A stretch of 23,538 bases of DNA from Bacillota bacterium (GCA_021846145.1 JAJZCJ010000009.1:1-23538); one strand, 5' to 3'. Counted from the stretch's first letter, positions 9,971-17,762 are shown. The notes: generated from the letters alone by a model not told the origin. Translations and numbers: made by a program.

Positions 9971-10003
9971 AATCACCGAGCTAAAAAAGCCCGGTGATTT
10001 TTT
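9971..10003. terminator. hairpin with T-run at the 3' end of fhs
   Basis: AATCACCG (9971-9978) pairs with CGGTGATT (9992-9999), with an inner GC/GC pair and a 7-base loop. A run of six T follows on the plus strand (9998-10003). The fhs stop codon lies in the hairpin. On the fhs strand there is a run of A before the hairpin but no clear T-run after it, so it looks stronger for plus-strand transcription than for fhs itself. Confidence 0.55.
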
Positions 10004-11651
10004 CATTTTCGTCAATATCAATGCGGAGTGCTGTAGGGACTTTTGGCAATCCTGGCATGGTCATAATGTCGCCTGTTAGGCAGACCAAAAAGCCTGCTCC
10101 TAATGAAGGGCGAATTTCTCTCACGGTGATCGTAAAGTCTTGAGCATTTCCGATCAGATTCGCGTTATCAGAAAAGGAGTACGGTGTTTTGGCGATGCAA
10201 ACCGGTAGATGATCCCAGCCATGGCGTACGCAATCTGCCATTTGTCGATGCGCATCGGGGGTGAATTCAACTTTAGATGCCCCGTAGATTTCCATGCATA
10301 TCGTTTCGATTTTTTCCTCGATGGATAAGGTTTGATCATAGAGTGGGTGAAACATCAGCCTTGGTGTATCAATGGCGTTCATCACAGCCTTCGCCAATTC
10401 GATGCCTCCCTCGCCGCCTTTCTCCCAGACTTCTGTTAGTGCTAAAGTGAAGCCTACCTCGCGGCAAAGCGACTGAATGGTGGCGATTTCCGCGTCTGTA
10501 TCGCTGGTGAAACGATTGAGGGCGATGACGAAAGGAACGTGGTATTTTTCAATGATTTCGGCATGGTGACGCAGATTGGCAAATCCACGTTTGATAGCGC
10601 TTAGATCTTCGTGCGACAATTCTTTTTTGGGGACACCACCATGATATTTGAGCGCACGTATGGTTGATACGATGACCACTGCTGCGGGGCTCAGGCTGCC
10701 TTTTCGACATTTGATGTCAAAGAATTTTTCTGCGCCTAGATCAGACCCGAATCCTGCTTCAGTAATCACCACGTCGCCAAGTTTTAATGCCATTTTAGTG
10801 GCTGTGATGCTGTTGCATCCATGAGCGATGTTAGCAAAGGGACCGCCGTGGATGAAGGCCGGTGTGTTCTCAGTTGTCTGCACTAAATTAGGGTGAATCA
10901 CATCCTTTAGCAGAGCGGTCATTGCACCTTGCGCGCCCAAATCTCTTACATAAACAGGTGTGTGTTCATCTGTATATCCGATGAGTATGTTAGCCAAGGC
11001 TTCTTTTAATTCTTCCACATTTTCTACAAGGCACATGATCGCCATGATTTCGGAAGCGACTGTGATGTCAAAACCAGTCTCTCTGGTAACGCCATTGTTG
11101 TGGCCACCAAGACCAATAACGATTTGCCTTAAGGAACGGTCATTGATGTCTAGCACCCGTCGCCAAGTGATCCGGTCTGGGTTGAGGTGTAAGGAATTGC
11201 CTTGGTATAGATGATTGTCAATCAAAGCGGCAAGTAAATTATGAGCGGACGTGATGGCGTGAAAGTCTCCGGTGAAATGCAGATTGATTTCTTCCATTGG
11301 GACAACTTGGGCATTGCCGCCACCTGCTGCTCCTCCTTTCAGGCCGAAATTGGGGCCTAGTGAAGGTTCGCGCAATGCGGCGATGGTATGGACGCCGATC
11401 TTGTTCATGGCTTGTGAAAGGCCAACGGTAACGGTTGATTTTCCTTCTCCAGCTGGTGTGGGGCTCATCGCAGTCACGAGGACAAGATTGCCGTCAGGTT
11501 TGTCTTTTAATTTTTGTAACACTTTAAGATCTACTTTTGCCTTGAAATGTCCGTAAGGGATCCACTCATCTTCTGAAAGTCCAAGGTTCTGTGCGATTGT
11601 CTTGATGGGAATAAGATGTGCAGATTGCGCAATTTCGATGTCTGTTTTCAC
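9981..11651 (-). CDS. fhs: formate--tetrahydrofolate ligase
   Basis: Cytoplasmic ATP-dependent enzyme that joins formate to tetrahydrofolate, giving 10-formyl-tetrahydrofolate for one-carbon metabolism. The 556-residue length is typical of the family. Visible features are the ATP loop PTPAGEGKST (64-73), LREPSLGPNFGLKGGAAGGG, the folate/formate-site region FTGDFHAITSAHNLL, and the C-terminal GDIMTMPGLPKVP. GTG 11651 lies eight bases after AGGTGG (11660-11665). It stands alone between sqdB and a divergent small gene. Confidence 0.96.
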   Translation of the reverse strand: MKTDIEIAQSAHLIPIKTIAQNLGLSEDEWIPYGHFKAKVDLKVLQKLKDKPDGNLVLVTAMSPTPAGEGKSTVTVGLSQAMNKIGVHTIAALREPSLGPNFGLKGGAAGGGNAQVVPMEEINLHFTGDFHAITSAHNLLAALIDNHLYQGNSLHLNPDRITWRRVLDINDRSLRQIVIGLGGHNNGVTRETGFDITVASEIMAIMCLVENVEELKEALANILIGYTDEHTPVYVRDLGAQGAMTALLKDVIHPNLVQTTENTPAFIHGGPFANIAHGCNSITATKMALKLGDVVITEAGFGSDLGAEKFFDIKCRKGSLSPAAVVIVSTIRALKYHGGVPKKELSHEDLSAIKRGFANLRHHAEIIEKYHVPFVIALNRFTSDTDAEIATIQSLCREVGFTLALTEVWEKGGEGGIELAKAVMNAIDTPRLMFHPLYDQTLSIEEKIETICMEIYGASKVEFTPDAHRQMADCVRHGWDHLPVCIAKTPYSFSDNANLIGNAQDFTITVREIRPSLGAGFLVCLTGDIMTMPGLPKVPTALRIDIDENEKITGLF

Positions 11652-11712
11652 CTAAAAGGCCACCTTTGTTTGAAGTCTTGCAGCGAAACAATTAATGACT
11701 CACATCATCCAT

Positions 11713-11740
11713 TTATCATTTTAACTCATCTTTATAGCAA
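11713..11740 (-). promoter_or_regulatory. possible promoter of fhs
   Basis: On the minus strand TTGCTA (11740-11735) and TGATAA (11718-11713) are 16 bases apart, about 60 bases before the fhs start. The -10 match is weak. Confidence 0.3.
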
Positions 11741-11768
11741 CTGCGCATGTTTGAAAATTAAGTCTTAT

Positions 11769-11796
11769 TTGTAATTGTGTACATTTGCAATATAAT
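11769..11796 (+). promoter_or_regulatory. promoter of the 65-residue ORF
   Basis: TTGTAA (11769-11774) and a perfect TATAAT (11791-11796) are 16 bases apart. Transcription would begin near 11803, leaving a leader of about 63 bases. Confidence 0.55.
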
Positions 11797-11865
11797 TTAC
11801 TACTGGTTGATTTTTTGCATAATTCCAATGACAATAGAGATGTAGAATTAGAAGGAAGTGGGAAG

Positions 11866-12063
11866 ATGGAAACACCGAAATTTCCTATTGCAATCGAGAT
11901 GGACGGAATTGTTTTTACAGCTATGGGATTGCGCAAAGTTAGTGGTCGTCGATGGATTGCGCAAGCGTATACGATTCATCCAGTGCTTGGTAGACAAGAA
12001 GTGGTGAGTCCTTCTGTTTTGTACCGTTTAGCGGAACAAATTTTAAATGGTGCTACCAAATAA
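11866..12063 (+). CDS. small protein of unknown function (65 residues)
   Basis: I do not recognise this family. The product is a soluble-looking 65-residue protein with no signal peptide, no cysteine, and a mix of beta-like (FPIAIEMDGIVFTAMG) and helical (VLYRLAEQILNGA) stretches. ATG 11866 is preceded by GAAGGAAGTGGGAAG, which gives a usable ribosome site, and there is a clear promoter upstream and a strong terminator just downstream. These signals make it very probably a real, separately transcribed gene. Confidence 0.75.
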   Translation: METPKFPIAIEMDGIVFTAMGLRKVSGRRWIAQAYTIHPVLGRQEVVSPSVLYRLAEQILNGATK

Positions 12064-12080
12064 TTAATCGCTACAAAACT

Positions 12081-12110
12081 AAGGCTGGATGTATGATATC
12101 CAGCCTTTTA
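12081..12110. terminator. bidirectional terminator between the small ORF and panD
   Basis: A perfect 10-bp stem, AAGGCTGGAT (12081-12090) and ATCCAGCCTT (12098-12107), has a 7-base loop. T-rich sequence follows on both strands (TTTTAATAAATT on plus, AGTTTTG on minus). It sits between two convergent genes and can serve both. Confidence 0.85.
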
Positions 12111-12122
12111 ATAAATTGTGTA

Positions 12123-12500
12123 TTATAGTTCCCACAGCGGATGGGAATCTATTGTGGTAATTCGATTCTTTTCATCGACATGAACCACATTGGCGGTGGT
12201 TTTCTCATATTCTTCATCAGTTACCGTGGCAAGTGATAAGATAATCACCAAATCAGTGGGTTGGAATAAACGTGCCGGTGGGCCGTTAAGGCAGATGGTA
12301 CCAGACCCAGCTTCAGCAGGGATCGCATACGTCCTCCACAGTGCTGCATTTGCGACATTGGTTACCTGAACCATTTCGTATGGTCGTAAATTAATCGCAT
12401 CCATTAACGCGCGATCAATAGTGATACTTCCGACGTAGTCGAGTCTGGCTTCTGTTACGGTAGCGCGGTGAATCTTTCCTTTGCATATTTCACGAAACAA
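12123..12500 (-). CDS. panD: aspartate 1-decarboxylase proenzyme
   Basis: Pyruvoyl-dependent enzyme that decarboxylates aspartate to beta-alanine for pantothenate and coenzyme A. The 125-residue length and the sequence match PanD: Lys9 and His11 in GKIHR, the self-cleavage site Gly24-Ser25 in YVGSITID, the catalytic Arg and Tyr in WRTYAI, and LNGPPARL followed by DLVIILS. The start is TTG 12500 with GGGAGG ten bases upstream, slightly distant. panB and panC are not nearby. It lies 145 bases downstream of an omega-aminotransferase operon on the same strand, so beta-alanine may link them, although a hairpin separates them. Confidence 0.93.
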   Translation of the reverse strand: MFREICKGKIHRATVTEARLDYVGSITIDRALMDAINLRPYEMVQVTNVANAALWRTYAIPAEAGSGTICLNGPPARLFQPTDLVIILSLATVTDEEYEKTTANVVHVDEKNRITTIDSHPLWEL

Positions 12501-12562
12501 TTTTGATCAACCTCCCTGGTTATTGTAAAGGTAAATTTAAAACAAATAAAGTATAAAACTAT

Positions 12563-12582
12563 CCAAGTGGAGATTCACTTGG
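12563..12582 (-). terminator. possible terminator after the aminotransferase operon
   Basis: CCAAGTG (12563-12569) and CACTTGG (12576-12582) form a perfect 7-bp stem with a 6-base loop. On the minus strand it is followed by ATAGTTTTATAC, which is T-rich but not a clean T-run. It lies about 65 bases past the aminotransferase stop. Confidence 0.45.
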
Positions 12583-12645
12583 AAGATAATGATGGCGCGG
12601 GTGGGCTCAAACGTAGTCTATCCAATCAGCAAATTCAAAAGTTGT

Positions 12646-14013
12646 TTATACGATGGATTCTATCGCTGACTTCACTACATTTTTAATGGTCATCATCTGT
12701 TCTTCATTGGTGATGAGTGGAGGTGCTAATGTGAGTACATTGTTTAAGCCAGCCACAGTATCCCCATTGCGGCCAATAATCACGCCTGTATTTTTGCATG
12801 CTGTGACAATTTGCACCATCTGCGAAGAAGGGAGTGGGTCGCGTGTCTCTTGATTGGATACAAGTTCGATGCCAGCTAAAAGCCCAATTCCGCGTACGTC
12901 ACCGACAATAGGCAATGTTTTTAATTCGTTCAAATTTCGAAGCAGCAAAAAGCCTAATTCTTGTGAACGTTTGACCAGTCCTAGTTCATCAAATATCGCG
13001 AGATTTTCAAGCGCAGCGGCACAACTGACGGGATGACCTCCGAATGTGTTGACATGACGAAATCTCGAATATTCCCCTTCTGCTGCAACAAACACATCGT
13101 AAATTTCAGGTCGAACCGCGACAGCAGAAAGTGGCAGGTAGGCGCTGGTGATCCCTTTTGCCATGGTTACGAAGTCTGGAGTAATGTGGCTGTGTTGAAA
13201 TCCAAAATTTCTCCCTGTGCGACCAAAGCCGTTAATGACCTCGTCTGAAATAAGCAGAATATCGTATTTTCTACATATTTCAGATACCAGCGGCATGTAA
13301 TTTAGCGGCGGGATTAATACTCCGCCACCGGTGATAAACGGTTCCATAATCATGGCAGCAATTGTCTCAGGGCCTTCCCAAAGAATCGTTTTCTCAAGGT
13401 CGTGCGCCAGTTTTTCCCCGTATGCCTCAAGCTGATTTTCTGCACGGTCGCGATAGGGATCAGGGGGATGGACGTGAATAAAGCCTGGCATCAATGGTTC
13501 GTAGCCATATTTGCGCTGTTGTTGGCCAGTGGCTGAGAGCGCGCCCATTGTAGAACCGTGATAGGCGCGATAACGGGAGATAATCTTAAACTTGGTCGAT
13601 TGACCTTTTAGAAAATGGTATTGCCTAGCCATTTTAAATGCCGTCTCATTCGCTTCAGAACCACTGTTTGCATAAAAAATCCGGTAGGGGAAACCTAAAA
13701 GTTCATTAAGTTTTTCAGCCAATTTAGCACCAGGAATGTGTGCAGCGGTCATCGGAGCGTAGGATAACTGTACCATTTGTTCGTATGCTTTTTTGGCTAT
13801 CCGCTCATGACCATATCCAGCGTTCACACACCAAAGACCTGACATCGCGTCTAGATAACGGTTGCCTTGCACGTCTTGTACGAATACTCCTTGCGCGCGC
13901 TCTACCATCCACGCATCATTTTCTGAAGGACCAAAAGAATGCCACACATGATGGCGGTCGGCTGTTTGTAATTCCTCGACTGAGGGGGAGGTGTCATCTT
14001 GGACAATGCTCAT
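12646..14013 (-). CDS. class III omega-amino acid:pyruvate-type aminotransferase
   Basis: PLP enzyme of 455 residues, class III aminotransferase, which moves a terminal amino group (for example from beta-alanine, GABA or taurine) to pyruvate or a keto acid and leaves an aldehyde. Visible: AMSGLWCVNAGYGHE (56-70), as in omega-amino acid:pyruvate aminotransferases, NSGSEANETAFK (116-127), EPF at 224-226, SDEVINGFGRTG (256-267), and the PLP lysine Lys286 in TMAKGITSAYLP. ATG 14013 follows AAAGGATG. It lies 28 bases after the aldehyde dehydrogenase gene, which could oxidise its aldehyde product. The exact amine donor cannot be read from the sequence. Confidence 0.87.
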   Translation of the reverse strand: MSIVQDDTSPSVEELQTADRHHVWHSFGPSENDAWMVERAQGVFVQDVQGNRYLDAMSGLWCVNAGYGHERIAKKAYEQMVQLSYAPMTAAHIPGAKLAEKLNELLGFPYRIFYANSGSEANETAFKMARQYHFLKGQSTKFKIISRYRAYHGSTMGALSATGQQQRKYGYEPLMPGFIHVHPPDPYRDRAENQLEAYGEKLAHDLEKTILWEGPETIAAMIMEPFITGGGVLIPPLNYMPLVSEICRKYDILLISDEVINGFGRTGRNFGFQHSHITPDFVTMAKGITSAYLPLSAVAVRPEIYDVFVAAEGEYSRFRHVNTFGGHPVSCAAALENLAIFDELGLVKRSQELGFLLLRNLNELKTLPIVGDVRGIGLLAGIELVSNQETRDPLPSSQMVQIVTACKNTGVIIGRNGDTVAGLNNVLTLAPPLITNEEQMMTIKNVVKSAIESIV

Positions 14014-14041
14014 TGTCGCGCATCCTTTCTTGAATGAAACA

Positions 14042-15478
14042 TTAATACACTTTATGGCGAATGGTAATCACTTTGGTGTGGCTCATGTAATCGATGGACG
14101 CGCGAGATCCTTCTTTGCCGATGCCACTGCTTTTGATGCCCCCGTAAGGCATGGTGTCTGGGCGCGCGGTAGAAGATTGATTGATATTGACACTGCCTAT
14201 TTTCAGTCCATGCGCGATGGCAAATGCAGTTTGCAAATCATTTGTAAAAACGCCCGCTTGTAAGCCGAAATCGCTGTCATTGCATTGCTCGATTACTTCA
14301 TTCACTGTTTGATAGGATAAAATATTGACGACGGGGCCAAAAAGTTCCTTGCTCATCACATCCATATCAGGCTTGACCTGAGTAAGTACGATGGGTGGCA
14401 TTAGTTTACCCTGTCTGGCTCCCCCTGAGAGTGCGACCGCCCCCTGTTCTACGGCTTCGCTCACCCACCGTTCAATGCGCAAAGCGGCATTGGTGCTAAT
14501 CAGCGGGCCCACCTCTGTGGCTTCATCCATTGGGTCACCCAGTTGTAGTGTTTGTACACGTGCCATAAAGTGCTCTAAAAAAGAATCGAGTATATCTTGA
14601 TGTACAAAGATTCGTTGGGCTGACACACAGACTTGTCCAGCAAAGGAAAAAGCAGCTTTCACCAATGCTTCCACTGCGGTAGTGAGGTCTGCATCATGGT
14701 GAACGATGTTGGGAGCATTGGAGCCCAACTCCAGAATGACGGGGCGCAAACCAGAATTCGCCTTGATGTCTTCACCCACGGTGACGCTTCCGGTGAAGGT
14801 ATAAAGGGCGATGCGTGGGTCTGTAACTAACGCTTTACCAACACTGGCTCCGCCGTAAACTAAATTCAGGTATCCTTTAGGTAAACCAGCATCCATCATC
14901 AGTTCGACGATGAAGGCACCTGTTGCAGGTGTGGCATCGGCTGGTTTTAATATGACAGCATTACCAGCGGCCAAGGCAGGCCCAATTTTAAGCGAAGTAA
15001 TATTAAAAGGAAAATTAAATGGGGTGATGGCACAGATCACTCCCAATGGTTCCTTGACCGTCATGCTGATAATTCGCTCTCCATTCACGGAATCTTGTTC
15101 TTCAGTGAATCCATGTTGGCGAGCCGCTTCTTCCGATGCTGCCTTGTAATTCGAGATGGCACGTCCCACTTCTAAACGTGCATCACGAATTGGTTTTCCC
15201 GTCTCTAACGTGAGCAAGCGAGCGGCTTCTTCACTACGCTGTGCGAGCAGTTCGGATGCTCTTGATAGTATGGTTGCCCTAGTGCGTGGTGTTAATTCGC
15301 GTGCCGCAGCAGCTTGTGCTATCTGTATGGCTTCGCTAATTTCGTTTTGATCAGCTTGTGCATAGGTAAAGACAATTTCATCATTCCATGGATTTCTAAT
15401 TTGAATTAAAGCGTTATCATCTACTGTTTTGGTGCGCCACTCTCCGTTGATAAAGCTGCTTTTGACTGTTGCACTCAC
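14042..15478 (-). CDS. NAD(P)-dependent aldehyde dehydrogenase
   Basis: Aldehyde dehydrogenase superfamily, 478 residues, oxidising an aldehyde to the acid. The catalytic Cys284 is in FAGQVCVSAQR, the general-base Glu250 in LELGSNAP, and Asn155 in TPFNFPFN. The C-terminal MPYGGIKSSGIGKEG is also conserved. The LGSNAP and GQVCVSAQR forms point to the subgroup that contains y4uC-like, phosphonoacetaldehyde and sulfolactaldehyde dehydrogenases, rather than to the CoA-acylating methylmalonate semialdehyde type. Its ATG overlaps the end of the upstream threonine-synthase-like gene by four bases, so the pair is coupled. The substrate is probably made by the downstream aminotransferase (inference). 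Confidence 0.88.
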   Translation of the reverse strand: MSATVKSSFINGEWRTKTVDDNALIQIRNPWNDEIVFTYAQADQNEISEAIQIAQAAAARELTPRTRATILSRASELLAQRSEEAARLLTLETGKPIRDARLEVGRAISNYKAASEEAARQHGFTEEQDSVNGERIISMTVKEPLGVICAITPFNFPFNITSLKIGPALAAGNAVILKPADATPATGAFIVELMMDAGLPKGYLNLVYGGASVGKALVTDPRIALYTFTGSVTVGEDIKANSGLRPVILELGSNAPNIVHHDADLTTAVEALVKAAFSFAGQVCVSAQRIFVHQDILDSFLEHFMARVQTLQLGDPMDEATEVGPLISTNAALRIERWVSEAVEQGAVALSGGARQGKLMPPIVLTQVKPDMDVMSKELFGPVVNILSYQTVNEVIEQCNDSDFGLQAGVFTNDLQTAFAIAHGLKIGSVNINQSSTARPDTMPYGGIKSSGIGKEGSRASIDYMSHTKVITIRHKVY

Positions 15479-16689
15479 AATAAATCCCCCTGAAATGCGA
15501 ATGTCTTAGGCGATGCAGTAATTTGATCTGTGTATTTTAAACCGGATCCAGTGTTCATTACTAATACAGTTTCATCGGGGCGAATCCAACCTTGCTCGCG
15601 TAATTTGCGCACACCGGTAATTCCTGCCGCTCCTTCGGGACTGGTGTGCAGGCCATCTTTGCGAACTACGTTTTGTCGTTCTGCATGAATTTGTTCATCA
15701 TCGACACTGATGGCAATGCCGTCGGTATTCCTCAGCACATCTAAGATGAGAAAATCGCCAAATGCCTTAGGAACGCGCATGCCAAATGCGATCGTATGTG
15801 GGTTTTGCCATTCAACGGAAGCGCGATCACCATTTTCAAAGGCACGAACAAGCGGGGCGCAACCTGATGCCTGCACAATGACAAAACGAGGCATGCGGCG
15901 CTCGATCCAACCCAGTTCTTGAAGCTCGCTTAGTGCTTTGTAGATACCAATCACACCGGCTCCGCCACCTGTTGGGTAGACGATTACGTCCGGGATGGAC
16001 CAAGCAAATTGTTCTGCGATTTCAAATCCCATTGTCTTTTTACCTTCTAAGCGATAAGGCTCTTTGAGGGTTGACACGTCGTACCAAGTTTTGGACTTTA
16101 CTAATTGAGGAAGAGTTTTACCTGCATCAGCAATCGTGCCATCAATCACATACAAATCGGCACCTGCAATTAGGCACTCTTTTTGAGGAGTAATTGGTGC
16201 TGATTTTGGCATTACTACCGTAATATCCATGCCTGCTCTGGCGGCATACAGCGACCAAGCCGCACCTGCATTGCCATTGGTTGGGATGCCGATGGCGCGT
16301 ACGCCCATCTCTTTCGCTTTGGAAATACCGATTGACGCACCTCGTGCTTTGAACGTTCCTGAAGGTAGAACTCCTTCATCTTTGGCATAGAGGTTCTCCA
16401 TGTTCATGCTTGCCGCTGTTTCAGACAGGCCAACGATGGGGGTCATCGCTTCGTTTAGGGACACGATGTTTTCAGGATGGTGAACGGGGAGCAATTCGTG
16501 ATATCGCCAAAAATTTGCTGGTCTATCGGTTAGAACCGATCGATCCATAGATTTTTTTAATGAAGGAAGGTCGTAACGAACAAATAATGGGAAACCGCAT
16601 GTATCGCAGACTTGAATGATTGTGTCTGGTTGGTATTCTTTTCCACAGTAGGAGCATTGTAAGTGTGACATAAAGCTATATGGACTCAA
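15475..16689 (-). CDS. threonine synthase-like PLP enzyme with N-terminal zinc ribbon
   Basis: Fold-type II PLP enzyme, 404 residues. A four-cysteine ribbon (Cys12, 15, 28, 31: CSYC, CDTC) precedes the catalytic domain. The PLP lysine is Lys114 in PSGTFKARGA, the substrate loop is PTNGNAGAA (136-144), and the phosphate-binding loop is PTGGGAGVIG. This matches threonine synthases, but the family also holds cysteate synthase and other beta-replacement enzymes. hom and thrB are absent here. TTG 16689 lies seven bases after GGAGG. A TATAAT at 16747-16752 on this strand is a possible -10 box. It is first in an operon with an aldehyde dehydrogenase and an aminotransferase, an odd setting for threonine synthesis. 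I am sure of the superfamily, not of the reaction. Confidence 0.82.
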   Translation of the reverse strand: MSPYSFMSHLQCSYCGKEYQPDTIIQVCDTCGFPLFVRYDLPSLKKSMDRSVLTDRPANFWRYHELLPVHHPENIVSLNEAMTPIVGLSETAASMNMENLYAKDEGVLPSGTFKARGASIGISKAKEMGVRAIGIPTNGNAGAAWSLYAARAGMDITVVMPKSAPITPQKECLIAGADLYVIDGTIADAGKTLPQLVKSKTWYDVSTLKEPYRLEGKKTMGFEIAEQFAWSIPDVIVYPTGGGAGVIGIYKALSELQELGWIERRMPRFVIVQASGCAPLVRAFENGDRASVEWQNPHTIAFGMRVPKAFGDFLILDVLRNTDGIAISVDDEQIHAERQNVVRKDGLHTSPEGAAGITGVRKLREQGWIRPDETVLVMNTGSGLKYTDQITASPKTFAFQGDLL

Positions 16690-16830
16690 GGGGACACCTC
16701 CGGATAAAAATCACGTTCTTCAATCTTCAATAGGATAGCTGCATCAATTATAGTTGGGAAGATTTAAAATTAGCTTTACATGAAATGATCCTGTTATACG
16801 TGTATTGTGATGTTGTGGGAGGTGTGCAAG

Positions 16831-17442
16831 TTGCGGGATCGTCTTGATCAGGCCATTCAATTGGCGGCTGGTGCGCATGAAGGTCAATATCGTAAGGGGA
16901 CAAAGATTCCTTACATTACCCATCCGTTTGCCGTGGCCATGCTGTTACAGACGTATGGGTATGGCCAGGATCTTGTGATTGCTGGCTTACTGCATGATGT
17001 TTTGGAGGATACAGCAGTAACTTATGATGAAATTGCTGCACAATTTGGGTACCAGGTGGCGGAGTTAGTGCTTGCTGCGTCGGAACCAGATAAATCCTTG
17101 TTATGGAAGGAACGCAAAGATCACACATTAGAAAGCGTGAGGAGCGCCTCGTTAGATGTAAAGATTTTGGTGTGTGCGGACAAGTTACACAATCTTCGCA
17201 GTATTCTTGCTGATCTCACACAGTATGGGTCTGTCGTATGGGAAAGATTTCACTCAGGAGTAAAATATTCAGGACGTGAAGCACAAGTTTGGTATTATAC
17301 GGGCATTCTTAAAAGTCTGTATGCGGAGCTTTCGAGGGATCAGGACATTCCGATTTTTGCCGCGTATCGTCAAGAGGTTTTAGCGCTTCGTCGTTGGGAT
17401 GCGATGGAGCGATTGGGGGAGCAAAATCATGATGGGGGATGA
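16831..17442 (+). CDS. HD-domain phosphohydrolase, stand-alone alarmone hydrolase-like (SpoT/MESH1 type)
   Basis: Protein of 203 residues, formed essentially by the HD domain of RelA/SpoT proteins without synthetase, TGS or ACT domains. Metal-site residues are His31 (YITHP), His55-Asp56 (LLHDVLED) and Asp117 (CADKLHNL). RelA/SpoT proteins use this domain to hydrolyse (p)ppGpp, so a small alarmone hydrolase is likely; hydrolysis of another nucleotide is possible. TTG 16831 is eight bases after GGGAGG (16817-16822), while earlier in-frame starts overlap the site. The last 14 bases overlap the glutaredoxin gene, so the two are probably translated together. Confidence 0.8.
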   Translation: MRDRLDQAIQLAAGAHEGQYRKGTKIPYITHPFAVAMLLQTYGYGQDLVIAGLLHDVLEDTAVTYDEIAAQFGYQVAELVLAASEPDKSLLWKERKDHTLESVRSASLDVKILVCADKLHNLRSILADLTQYGSVVWERFHSGVKYSGREAQVWYYTGILKSLYAELSRDQDIPIFAAYRQEVLALRRWDAMERLGEQNHDGG

Positions 17443-17707
17443 AAATTTGCAATCAAGAGAGATCGTCGTTTACACAACCACTTCCTGAGGTAAATGTCTG
17501 TTAGCGAAAGAGTTTCTTTCGCATCGTGGTATTCCCTTTCGAGAAGTACACGTGTTTGACAATGGTGAGGCGGTCAATGAATTAGTACAACTCACGGGTT
17601 CTTTGTCGGCCCCAGTAGTGCTTGTGGGAAAGAGGTATATTCGTGGGTACGACCCAGTCGGAATGATCGAGTTATTGATGCAATCGGGTTGGGTAAAAGA
17701 AGAATAG
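17429..17707 (+). CDS. putative selenocysteine glutaredoxin (in-frame TGA at the active site)
   Basis: A 92-codon frame from ATG 17429 to TAG 17705-17707, interrupted only by TGA at codon 20 (17486-17488). Reading TGA as selenocysteine (U) gives EIVVYTTTS-U-GKC-LLAKEFL, a glutaredoxin active site with U in place of the first Cys of CxxC. The rest is intact: the cis-Pro region GSLSAPVVLVG (about 57-67) and RGYDP (72-76), as in NrdH/YruB-like glutaredoxins. GGGGGAG (17415-17421) lies seven bases before the ATG, inside the HD gene. A hairpin fitting a bacterial SECIS follows the TGA. TGA is an ordinary stop for other genes here (for example 1044-1046, 17440-17442), so a general code change is ruled out. 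The alternatives are a nonsense mutation or a sequencing error. The role would be thiol-disulfide or peroxide reduction. Confidence 0.75.
17486..17522 (+). promoter_or_regulatory. candidate bacterial SECIS element
   Basis: Fifteen bases after the in-frame TGA, GCGAAAG (17504-17510) and CTTTCGC (17516-17522) form a perfect 7-bp stem capped by the loop AGTTT. The apical loop begins 22 bases after TGA and has G as its second base followed by T. Known bacterial SECIS elements lie within the coding sequence about 16-37 bases from UGA to loop and need a G in the first two loop positions. The element fits these rules; SelB binding is inferred. Confidence 0.65.
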
Positions 17708-17725
17708 TCAGGGCATTATGCGGTG

Positions 17726-17741
17726 TGTGATGATGATCACT
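17726..17741. promoter_or_regulatory. Fnr/Crp-family operator upstream of the RIC gene
   Basis: TGTGATGATGATCACT is a near-perfect palindrome of the form TGTGA-N6-TCACT, which matches the Bacillus subtilis Fnr consensus. Its centre (17733.5) lies 41.5 bases before a start point near 17775, predicted from a TATGCT -10 element (17763-17768). That is the spacing of a class II activator site. Activation under oxygen limitation or nitrosative stress is inferred. Confidence 0.6.
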
Positions 17742-17762
17742 ATTGTTTGCGATCGATTGCGG

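Noticed and set aside
9885..10079. 64-codon plus-strand frame between sqdB and fhs
   Set aside because: No ribosome site, crosses the terminator hairpin and enters fhs antisense.
17429..17707. Glutaredoxin as a plain nonsense pseudogene or TGA read as Trp
   Set aside because: The TGA falls exactly at the redox Cys, the rest of the frame is intact, and a SECIS-like hairpin follows. TGA is used as a normal stop for several other genes here, so Trp reassignment does not fit. A sequencing error remains possible.
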